A stretch of 64,000 nt of DNA from Allomyces arbusculus. Lineage: Eukaryota; Blastocladiomycota; Blastocladiomycetes; Blastocladiales; Blastocladiaceae. The notes under the pieces are model-generated. The model was not told the DNA's origin. It saw only the letters and a program-made list of their open reading frames with translations, and did no database searches. The stretch covers positions 1-64,000 of the forward strand of contig JADHYV010000080.1 of the NCBI GenBank assembly GCA_027604705.1. The letters are read 5' to 3'. Made by a program: the position numbers and the translations under genes. This document shows positions 55,783 to 64,000 of this stretch, in pieces; within the stretch, counting starts at the first letter, position 1, and each line of letters starts with the position of its first letter.

Positions 55783-58700
55783 TCACCCCATCATCGAATC
55801 GTCGTCCCCCTGGGCCGGGCCCTGCCCTTGCTGCTGCTGCCCACCAAACCCAAACCCAAACCCACCACCCGGGGCGCCAAACGCCCCAGCACCTTGCTGT
55901 GCACCTGTACCAAACGCGCCGCCACCCGCTCCACCAAACGCGCCCTGCGCAGCGGCAGCACCGAACCCGCCAAACATGGGCGGCTGTGCCGGCACCTGCC
56001 CCGCAGGGTTCCCAAACACGTGCTGCGCCGGCGTCTGCATCCCCGCCGGGGTCGCGAGCGCAAACGCCGGCGGCTGCACGTTCTGGATCGGCGTGACGGG
56101 CGCAGGCGTGTTGAAGTTAAATGCCGGCGCACCCGTCGGGCGCGCGGGGGTCGCAGGCATGCTTGCGAGCCCACCACCGAACGAAAACGCCGGCGGCGCG
56201 GCGGCGGTGGGAGCGCGCGCGCCGCTGAAGTTGAACCCGCCGGACGTGCTGGTGGCCGACTGGAATGCCGAGGGCGCGGCACCGCCAAACGCCGATGCGG
56301 GCGGTGCGGCAGGGGTGGCCGAGTTGAACGAAAACCCGCTGGTGGCTGGCGCGGCGGCCGCGGGTGTCGCGGGCTGAGCAAACGAGAAGCCGCCCGTGGC
56401 CGGCGCGGTGGAGGCGGCGGATGCCGCAGGTAGGTTGAACGAGAACCCACCCGTGGTCAAGCCAGCAGCCGCATTGGTGCCGGCCGTCGACGCGCCAAAC
56501 GAGAAGGTCGGCGCCGCACCAGCGGCCGTGGTCGTGGTCGAGGTGGCGGCACCAAACCCAAACGCCGAACCCGCCGGCGGCGCGGCCGCTGGCGTGCCGG
56601 CAAAACTGAACCCGCCGCCAAACGCCGACGCCGCTGCGGGAGCGGGAGTCGCGCTCGCGGGCGTCCCAAACCCAAACGGTAACGTGGCAGGGGCCGCGGC
56701 ACTGGTGCTCGAGGGCGGGACGAACGCGGGCGCGCCAGTGCCACTTGCGGTGGCATCGGTGCCCTTGAATTTCGGATTGTCAGACTCGCACGCCGGGCAC
56801 TTGGGCAGGCTCGGGTCGTACGGCGCCATGCACACGTCGCAAATGTATTTGCTCGCGTTCTTGGCCATGAGCGCCGCAAACGGGTTCGCGGCTGCAAGGG
56901 GCGCGGGNNNNNNNNNNNNNNNNNNNNNNNNNNNNNNNNNNNNNNNNNNNNNNNNNNNNNNNNNNNNNNNNNNNNNNNNNNNNNNNNNNNNNNNNNNNNN
57001 NNNNNNNNNNNNNNNNNNNNNNNNNNNNNNNNNNNNNNNNNNNNNNNNNNNNNNNNNNNNNNNNNNNNNNNNNNNNNNNNNNNNNNNNNNNNNNNNNNNN
57101 NNNNNNNNNNNNNNNNNNNNNNNNNNNNNNNNNNNNNNNNNNNNNNNNNNNNNNNNNNNNNNNNNNNNNNNNNNNNNNNNNNNNNNNNNNNNNNNNNNNN
57201 NNGTCGTACGGCGCCATGCACACGTCGCAAATGTATTTGCTCGCGTTCTTGGCCATGAGCGCCGCAAACGGGTTCGCGGCTGCAAGGGGCGCGGGAGCCG
57301 CAGCGGTAGTTGCCGTCGCAACCACAGGTGCCGCTGAGGTCGCGGGAGGTGGAGCAAATGTGAAGCCGCTCGTCGCCGGGGCTGTCGAGCTCGCGCCCTT
57401 GCACTTCGGGTTATCGGTTTCGCATGCCGGGCATTTGGGCAGGCTCGAATCGTACGGCACCATACACACGTCGCACGTGCACTTGTCCGGGTTCTTGGCC
57501 ATGAGCGCCGCAAACGGGCTCACGGTCGGAGCAGCAGCGGCACTCGACACCGGCGCCGCCGCTGTGGCCGTTCCAGCAGCCGCCGCCGTTGGTGCCGACG
57601 TCGTCGCTGCCGGGGCGGATGGGGGCGCAAACGAAAACCCGCCCGTCGACGGAGCTGCCAAGCTCGAGCCCTTGAATGTCGGGTTCTCGGTCTCGCATGC
57701 CGGGCACTGCGGCAGACTTGAATCGTAAGGCGCCATGCACACGGCACACGTGTACTTGCCCACATTCTTGGCCATGAGCGCCGCAAACGGATTGGCCACA
57801 CCGACAACATCACTGGAACTTGAAGGGGATGTGGACACAGGAACCCGAGCCGGCGACGCCGCAGTCGTAGTCGCTGGAACAGCAGGCGGCGACTGAGGTG
57901 TCGCCCGTGCGGCTGCTGCGGCCGGTGCCGGTGCCGCTGCGGCAGCGCCGCCAAACGAGAATCCGGATCCCTGGCCTGGCGCAGCGGTCGACGACGGGAA
58001 CGCGGTCGGGAATGCGGTCGACGAGGAAGCCGTTGTGGCGGGCGGCGGGGCAAACAGAAGTCCAGCCGACGGCGCGACCGCCGACGGCGCGGGCGCAGCG
58101 CCTGGCCGCGGCGTCTCGCACGATCTGCACTTGGTCGCGTTTCCATCCGGGTTGGGCACCATGCACGTGTCGCACGTCCACGGTCTCGCCGACGATAAGC
58201 TGGCGGGAGGTGCCGCAGGTGCAGAGCCAGCGCCAAACGAGACACCGGATTGAGCGGGCGCCGTCGATGTCGGAATCGGCGTGGGCGCAAACGAGAACCC
58301 GGTCTGTGTGGTAGCACCGCCGCCAAATGAGAACGCGGGTTGAGCGGACACTGTCGTGGCCGGGGCTGGTGCGGCCCCAAACGAGAACCCACTCGTCGCG
58401 GGCGGCGCCGGAGCCGCGGTCGTGGATGCTGGGAGCTGGAATGAGAAACCACCCGTCGAGGTCGACGGTGCGGCGGCGGCTGACGGCGCCGAGTGCGAGT
58501 GCAAGTGCGACCCCGACACTGACCCCGAGCCCCAGCCCGAGCCCGGCGAGCTTCCACCGAATCCGTGCATCATGAAGAAAAACGTCGGCAGCTGGTCGAC
58601 GGGAATGTCCTTGATGTACGCAGGCGCGCCCGACATGATTGTCGGCAATGTAAACTTGAACTTGGACACGGTTGCGTCGGCCGCACGGATGGGCGACGCG

Positions 58701-60004
58701 GCCTTCGGAGGTGCCGGAACTGCAACGGGCCTCTTTGCAAGGGCAGGTGTTGGTGCAGGTGCTGGTTCGGCAACGTCCTTGACGGACGATTTGCCCGCCG
58801 TACTCGTCGAGAAGCGTGAGGCAGCGGGCTTGTCCACGGCCGTCGTCGTCCCCATTGCATCCGAGGAAAACGCCAAACCGAACGTGGGTGCGACGGGGCC
58901 CTTGTCTGGCGACGAAGCCGTCTGCGCCGTGGCTGCGCCAGTCGCAAACAGATTCCGCTTGGGCGGTGTGGGCGCGTCCAAATACATGGCGGGCGGCGAC
59001 TGTGCGCGAAGAGGGGGCGTAGGCGGCGACGACGCGTCCACATCCAGCGAGGGAGCGGCAAACCGCAGCGGGGCCGCCTTCGCCGGCGTGGGCTCGTCGA
59101 CTTCCATGGACGGGACACCGAACCGGAGCGGGGCCGCCGGCGTCGCGGGTACGGTCCGTGCCGACGCGGCGAGGGCCGACCGTGACATGTGCGGCCGGAC
59201 GGGCGACGGCGGCTCGGCGGGACCCGCATTGTGCTTGCGGCGCTTGGCGGCCGCCTGCTCGTCATCGGGCTGCTCGGCGGCCGGCAGCGGTTCGCCGCGT
59301 TCAAGCGCTTCGATTTCTACACGATCAATGGCCCGAGTGAGCGGCGGTGATCCAAGGAGTGACGATCAAGATCAGAGGGTTGGTGTACCCGTGGAGCCGA
59401 GCGTGTCGGTGCGCTTGATGCGCTTGCGCTTGCGCGACGCGTTGAGCATGGGCGGGGACGAGGCATCGACGCCAGAGTCGGCGGCACCGGCGGTGGACGC
59501 GTCGGTATCGGGCTCGACGTAGAGTTCCTTGCGCTCGCGCAGGGCGCGAATCTCGTCGGGAGTCATGCCGCGCACCTTTTCCGCGTCCTCCGGGAACACG
59601 TCGGGCCGCAACACGCGGCGCTGGTACGGCCCCACGGCTTGGATGGCAGGGCGCGCCGGCGGCGCGCCGCCCATCTCATGGAGGACTTGATCAATGGTGC
59701 GGCGACGGCGTTGCGCGGGCGCGGCGGGGACCGGGCCGACAGGCGGGCCATGGTAGACTTGCGGCGGCTGGGCCGGCTGGACGACAGGCAGGGTAAAGGG
59801 CGTGGTCGGGGCGGCGTGGTCGTTGGCCGGTGCCGGGGCGTTGGCGCTGGCAACGGAGCTGGCGCTGGTGGACCGAGAGCGAGGAGCGCGCGTCGCGTCG
59901 CCGACAAAGCGGCGGTAGAACTCGCGGTTGCGCGCGGCGTGTTGCGACTCGTTAGCGCGCTTCTCAAGGAGCTCCGGGAAGCGGAGCGGGTTGAGGAAGC
60001 CCAT
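55783..60004 (-). CDS. FG-repeat nucleoporin with RanBP2-type zinc fingers (Nup153/Nup1-like), interrupted by an assembly gap
   Basis: Nuclear pore component expected on the nuclear-basket side. Exon 1 60004-59389, intron 59317-59388, exon 2 59316-55783 (with Ns at 56908-57202). N-terminus MGFLNPLRFPELLEKRANES, then a basic segment ASRKRKRIKR, then short repeats (PLRFGVPSMEVDEP), KFKFTLPTIM and many FG motifs of type GFSF, SFGA, AFSFGG. Zinc fingers: one canonical (PWTCDTCMVPNPDGNATKCR) and several variants of the form KY-x-C-x-VCM-x-PYD-x-SLP-x-CPACE that keep four Cys but lack the Trp and Asn that recognise RNA or Ran in standard fingers. The C-terminus is Gly/Phe/Gln-rich and ends GDDDSMMG. 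The frames on the two sides of the gap differ; removing the gap plus one flank copy (388 bases) gives one frame and 1,253 residues. Confidence 0.85.
56815..56907 (-). repeat. 93-bp repeat copy, left of gap
   Basis: Identical base for base to 57203-57295. Encodes the AANPFAALMAKN to MAPYD part of a zinc-finger module. Confidence 0.95.
56908..57202. other. Assembly gap (295 Ns)
   Basis: Unsequenced or artificial gap inside the nucleoporin zinc-finger array, bordered on both sides by the same 93 bases. Confidence 0.99.
57203..57295 (-). repeat. 93-bp repeat copy, right of gap
   Basis: Identical to 56815-56907. Neighbouring true repeat modules (near 57480 and 57760) differ from it at many positions, so perfect identity is unlike a real duplicate. 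Confidence 0.95.
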
Positions 60005-60554
60005 GACGGCGCAGCGAAGAGGGTGCCGATGGCGGTGCCAATGGCGGTGCCGATGGCGGTGGGCGGGGAAGGGGGCCGCTGAGCGCGTCTCTGCGCGGTG
60101 GCGTGGAGCGTGCGTGAGCGCGGGCGAGAATGCGGGGAGTTAGAGGCCGGGGGCGGGGCGGTGCGAAGGGCCGCGGCGTCGTCGCCGTTGTCGGTGGCGT
60201 GTGGTCAGTGGTGGCAGGTGTGCGGGTGCGCCGAGCAACGCGAACAGACGACCCGCCGACCGGACGGACTCGAAAACGCGACCAAACGGACAGCGCGCCG
60301 AGACCACGTGCGCGCACATGCGCCGTTGGCACCGCGCGCCATTCTGCCCTGACGCTGGCAACGGCCCCACCAACCTCCACCACCACAGCCGACTGCCCGC
60401 GCAATCACGACGGCGACGACAACGACGACGACGACGATCCGCGCCGCGCCGCGCGCCGCAACTGCCCGCACTCGCTGCAGCACGCCTGATCTGTGCCCGC
60501 AAGGCCCCATACCGACCGACCTACCGACCGAAACCCTGCACCACCTCGTCCACC
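60005..60554. promoter_or_regulatory. Divergent promoter region, nucleoporin / DRG1
   Basis: 550 bases between start codons, with a short triplicated block (GGCGGTGCCGAT-like, 60025-60060) just before the nucleoporin ATG. No TATA box. Confidence 0.4.
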
Positions 60555-61995
60555 ATGTCGGTTTTTGAGAAAATCAAGGAGATCGAGGGTGAGTATCCGG
60601 GCCCCGCGCCTTACCGCACGGCCGAACCGCACCGCGTCCGCAACGCGCACGCACCACGCACGCACCACCCCCGACCATGCAACTGACCCCGATCCGTCAT
60701 CATTGCCAGCCGAAATGGCCCGCACGCAAAAGAACAAGGCCACCGCCAACCATCTTGGGTTGCTCAAGGCCAAGCTCGCCAAGCTGCGCCGAGAGCTGCT
60801 CACTCCGACCGGCGGCGGTGGCGGCGGCGGTGTCGGCTTCGACGTGGCCAAGACTGGTGTCGCCCGTGTCGGGTTCATTGGGTTTCCTTCTGTCGGCAAG
60901 TCGACGCTCATGTCCAAGCTCACCGGCACCTTCTCGGCCGCTGCCGCCTACGAGTTCACCACCCTCACCACCGTCCCGGGCGTCATTCAGTACAAGGGCG
61001 CCAAGATCCAGATTCTCGACCTGTACGCCATCAAGGAGCCTTGCTCTTGTTGCTACGATCCGCAGAGACTGATCCTGTCTTGCCCACGTAGTCCCGGTAT
61101 TATCGAGGGCGCCAAGGACGGCAAGGGTCGCGGTCGCCAAGTGATTGCTGTGGCGCGCACCTGCTCGCTCATCTTCATTGTACTCGACGTGCTCAAGCCC
61201 CTGACACACAAGCACTTGATCGAAAAGGAACTCGAAGGATTCGGGATCCGGCTCAACAAGCAGCCGCCCAACATTGTCTTCCGCAAAAAGGAAAAAGGCG
61301 GTATTGCCATGTCGGCCTCAGTCACGCTCAACCACCTTGACCTCGACATGGTCAAGTCGCTGCTCAGCGAGTACAAGATCCACAATGCCGACGTGCGATT
61401 CAACTGCGATGCCACCGTCGACGACCTGATCGATGTTATTGGTATGTCGTTTTCGGCGGCCACTTTCGTCCAGCCGGTCCGCTCACTGACTTTGCATCTC
61501 AATTCCCAGAGGGAAACCGCATCTACATTCCCGCCATGTATGCTGATGTCGCGCTACGCCACGCGACGATGTCAAAATTTCTTACGACTCACTCCCGATA
61601 CCGCGTCTTCTAGCTACGTCCTCAACAAGATCGACCAGCTCTCGATCGAAGAGCTCGACATTGTTTACCGCATCCCGCACGCCGTGCCCATTTCGGCGCA
61701 CCATGAGTGGAACTTTGACGACCTGCTCGCCATGATGTGGGAGTACCTGGCCCTCGTGCGCGTCTACACCAAGCCCAAGGGCAAGTTGCCCGACTACTCG
61801 GCGCCCGTCGTCCTCAAGGGCACCGCCTGCACCGTCGAGGACTTTTGTAACTCGATTCACAAGGCCATTCTCGAAAACTTTTCGCACGCGCTCGTCTGGG
61901 GGTCCTCGGTCAAGCACAACCCGCAAAAGGTTGGTAAGGACCACGTCTTGCACGACGAAGATGTCGTGTCGATTGTCAAGCGCATCGGCACCTAG
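60555..61995 (+). CDS. DRG1: DRG1 (developmentally regulated GTP-binding protein 1; yeast Rbg1)
   Basis: Ribosome-associated GTPase of the OBG/HflX-like TRAFAC class, working with DFRP1/Tma46. Exons 60555-60588, 60710-61022, 61092-61441, 61510-61537 and 61614-61995 give 368 residues, the normal size (human 367). Domains: N-terminal helical hairpin ([20 protein letters not shown]), [16 protein letters not shown]1 GFPSVGKST (about residues 69-77), G3 DLPG created across the second intron, [20 protein letters not shown], the S5D2L insert, [12 protein letters not shown]4 NKID and G5 ISA, ending in a TGS domain ([17 protein letters not shown] to [11 protein letters not shown]). The 28-base exon 4 encodes EGNRIYIPA. 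All GTP-binding motifs are intact. It overlaps nothing and reads away from the nucleoporin gene. Confidence 0.97.
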
Positions 61996-62140
61996 ATTGG
62001 CTCGGTGCCGGTCGAGAGGAGCGTCGGAGAGAGAGAGAGCGGAAGACGGTGTTGGGATGTGATTTTGGTGCTTAGCCGTTTATTCAAGCAGCATTTTTTC
62101 TTCTTGAACAGTGATCGGCGCGTGGGTCTTACAAACTCCT

Positions 62141-62452
62141 TCAACTCAGTTCAAGCAAGTCAAGCACAGCATCGTACTCATAGGCACAGCCCACAATGTT
62201 AGCGGCCAAGGAGTTGTAATGCCGGGTAAGCAGCGGACCAGGCAATGGGCACAGCTTCGCAAGCACACCTGGACGTTGCAGCGCATCCCTGGTCGTGGCA
62301 GCTGAAGCATTTGCCAGGACAGTGACCAAAACCGTGCAGCTGGCGAAGTCTTCGAGCAAGGACCGACCAACGGCGGGGTCGACGAGGCTGGTTTTGATCA
62401 GGATTTGCATCAGGGGTTGCTTCTGCAGGGCTGGAGCTTCCCGCTCGACCAC
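62141..62452 (-). CDS. Unrecognised helical ORF, possibly a gene fragment
   Basis: 103-codon ORF opened by an ATG-less/GTG frame, containing LLEDFASCTVLVTVLANASA and LLTRHYNSLAANIVGCAYEY, which look like armadillo/HEAT-type helices. No supporting exon upstream was found (stops near 62460). Could be the last exon of a lost gene or chance. Close to the 3' end of DRG1, convergent. Confidence 0.3.
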   Translation of the reverse strand: MVEREAPALQKQPLMQILIKTSLVDPAVGRSLLEDFASCTVLVTVLANASAATTRDALQRPGVLAKLCPLPGPLLTRHYNSLAANIVGCAYEYDAVLDLLELS

Positions 62453-62915
62453 TCAAATCCACCTGCAGGACATGAGCCGCAGCCGTGATTGGCGTGAACT
62501 TGCCAGAGACTCCTCCTGGCTATCTGCGCCGTTGGCACGGCTACGAGACGCGCCGCGACTTGTGATCGTCGGCGAGCAACGACGAGCTGTGATTAGACGC
62601 TGGCAACTCTGATACGATGCTGGCAAGTCTGTTCTGATGAACTGCCGCATTCTTTCGCCCTGTTTCGCGGCGTGACGCTTCGTGCAGCTTTGTTTCGCCT
62701 CGTTTCGTCTCGTTTCGTCTCGTTTCGTTTTGTTTTGCCATCCCCCTCTTCACGACGTTGTGGGAACAGCACACGGGAACGCACGTGATGCCGTACACAC
62801 GACCCTGTGCATCTGTTCGTTGTGTTCACCATGTCCCGATCGCCTTGCTAAAGTCCTCATCCACGACCGCGACGAGCTGCTCTGACCGCCAGCCGACCCA
62901 CCGCAATCCGCCAAG
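62453..62915. other. Intergenic, 5' of NOP10
   Basis: Contains a CGTTTCGTCT microsatellite at about 62690-62742. Likely promoter of NOP10. Confidence 0.4.
62690..62742 (+). repeat. Pyrimidine-rich tandem repeat (TCTCGTTTCG)n
   Basis: About five imperfect 10-base units of CTCGTTTCGT, 175-225 bases before the NOP10 start. Confidence 0.8.
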
Positions 62916-63184
62916 ATGCATCTCATGTACCACCTCGACCAGGACGGCAAGCGCGTCTACACGCTCAAGGTAGCCAGCTCAGCCAATGACTTCGACCACA
63001 TCTTACAAAACCACGGCAGCTGCTGACAATGCACCACGAACCATCCGAGTAGAAGTCGACGCCCGAGGGTGAAATGACCAAGTCGGCGCACCCAGCACGC
63101 TTCTCGCCCGACGACAAGTACTCGCGCCACCGTGTCACGATCAAGAAGCGGTTTGGCCTGCTGCCCGGCGTGATCAAGGCGTAA
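62916..63184 (+). CDS. NOP10: NOP10, H/ACA snoRNP subunit
   Basis: Core protein of H/ACA particles, which convert uridine to pseudouridine in rRNA and snRNA and also stabilise telomerase RNA in some organisms; binds dyskerin/Cbf5. Exons 62916-62969 and 63053-63184 (83-base GT-AG intron) give 61 residues, the family's normal size. Sequence marks: [18 protein letters not shown] at the start (the family begins [19 protein letters not shown]) and, after the intron, [20 protein letters not shown] then KKRFGLLPG. The fungal/animal form lacks the archaeal zinc site, as here. Fully intact and almost invariant. It was too short to appear as a long ORF. Confidence 0.97.
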
Positions 63185-63729
63185 TTGGCGACGTCTTTTT
63201 GGCCAAGTCGTCGAGTGGAGTGAGTGCGCATGGTTGCGTCCGCTTCGGCTCCACCGCACTACGTGGACGCCGAGCCGGCTGCCCATCACAGGAACGAGGT
63301 CCTGTGGGGTGCGGCCTGCGCACATCTGTCAATATTTACCGTTTGGGACCGTTATTTATCTTGGTGATCTATTTGGTGCTACTTTTGTTCAAAATTGATT
63401 CGTTTCCTCAACAAGCCCCGATGATGGTGAGCTGATTGAGGCAGACGTGGACTTGATTTTCCACGACCTAATCCGGTTGTCCTCAGACTTGGCCCGCACC
63501 GAATCCCGCTCATGTCAGAACAGATCCCGTGGTCGCAACCGTGGGAAGGAGATCAGCGGTGGCAAGATACCTGCGGGGGGGGGGGGGGGGGGCCTTGCGT
63601 TGGCTCTCTCGTGCTGGATTGCAACAAGCAAGAGCGGGCGTCTTGTTCCAAGTCAAATCATACCAACCAAAAAGTGAATGCCGCAAATATCCAACATCTG
63701 CAAACCAAAATCAGAAAACTTCAGGGCTA
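63185..63729. other. Convergent 3' region
   Basis: Between NOP10 and the partial gene at the right edge. Holds a poly-G run; no gene seen. Confidence 0.45.
63577..63592 (+). repeat. Poly-G run
   Basis: About 16 consecutive G residues; the longest homopolymer G run in the window. Confidence 0.8.
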
Positions 63730-64000
63730 CTATCCCAGCATCATCCCGTCGAGCCCATCCACGAGCCCGAGCTCGTCGCGCTCACGAACCCTCCTTGCGT
63801 CCTTGATAATCTTATCCCTGGTCGCGGCCACGGTCGCGTACTGCGCACTGCGGCGCGGAATCCACGGCAGCACGTTCTCAGCCAAGTACCGTGCATCGTC
63901 GTCATGCAACCAGCTCGATTCCGGCAACACGTGCACGAGATTGTGCACCGCGTCGGCCGCCTTTTCGCGCACTTCCGCGTCGTACTGCGCATTGGCCGAA
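63730..64000 (-). CDS. 3' end of a helical-repeat-like protein, 5' part outside window
   Basis: The last 89 residues of a protein read from the right edge: EVREKAADAVHNLVHVLPES, then WLHDDDARYLAENVLPWIPR and a charged end, stop at 63730-63732. The VREKAADAVHNL segment looks like the second helix of a HEAT repeat. Too little is visible to name the family. Confidence 0.65.
   Translation of the reverse strand, partial: SANAQYDAEVREKAADAVHNLVHVLPESSWLHDDDARYLAENVLPWIPRRSAQYATVAATRDKIIKDARRVRERDELGLVDGLDGMMLG

Noticed and set aside
59639-60686. Several 100-160 codon ORFs on both strands around the nucleoporin and DRG1 starts
   Set aside because: Frame shadows of nucleoporin exon 1 and of the GC-rich divergent promoter.
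1-64000. Transposons, virus-derived elements, tRNA and rRNA genes, toxin systems
   Set aside because: I looked for transposase, reverse transcriptase, integrase and capsid-like motifs, terminal repeats and cloverleaf-like blocks and found none I could support by eye. A tRNA scan and repeat search would be needed to exclude small ones.

Overview
This window is eukaryotic nuclear DNA, most likely from a zoosporic (early-diverging) fungus. The coding regions are GC-rich and dense. Nearly every gene is split by short introns of about 60-90 bases, with donors mostly GTACGT or GTGCGT and acceptors TAG or CAG. The gene set mixes fungal families (DUF1748) with families kept in chytrid-like fungi, amoebae and animals: a class C GPCR, a TmcB-like membrane protein and an ARMC1-like protein. 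Blastocladiomycota such as Allomyces is my best guess; that is inference, not something the sequence states. I saw no bacterial operons, CRISPR arrays, recognisable transposons, virus-derived elements, tRNAs or rRNAs.

Layout. 1-10.2 kb, mostly minus strand: an MDR-type ABC transporter cut off by the window edge, two decayed stretches (one unrecognised, one a JmjC/KDM2-7-like gene), an unrecognised ORF pair, and a D-Ala-D-Ala-ligase-like ATP-grasp gene. 10.8-14.1 kb: a decayed MRP/ABCC transporter. 14.6-16.0 kb: an ARMC1 homologue. 16.6-19.8 kb: a complete Argonaute. 20.1-24.5 kb: a decaying F-box/leucine-rich gene with a second degraded copy behind it, then an unrecognised remnant. 25.3-29.0 kb: a class C (GABA-B-like) GPCR. 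29.4-31.0 kb: a basic S/T-P-rich protein with a KEN motif. 33.0-34.8 kb: a secreted repeat protein with a TATA box. 35.2-37.3 kb: a truncated, decayed, inverted copy of the GPCR.

37.6-64.0 kb: a metacaspase and an M20 peptidase in divergent arrangement, a large proline-rich/acidic protein, a 1,508-residue TmcB-like membrane protein, a tiny DUF1748 gene, a WW-domain gene, a sugar transporter, an FG/zinc-finger nucleoporin that contains an assembly gap, DRG1, NOP10 and the end of one more gene. DUF1748 and NOP10 are too small to show as long ORFs and were recovered by splicing.

The genes do not form a pathway. They are an ordinary eukaryotic mix, several in divergent pairs with short shared promoters (AGO/F-box, metacaspase/M20, TmcB/DUF1748, WW/MFS, NUP/DRG1). 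The points most worth a second look are the intact-versus-decayed GPCR pair, the spurious-looking gap in the nucleoporin (removing one 93-bp copy plus the Ns restores a single reading frame), the KEN-box/CDK-site protein, the two-domain secreted repeat protein, and the number of dying gene copies in the first 25 kb.
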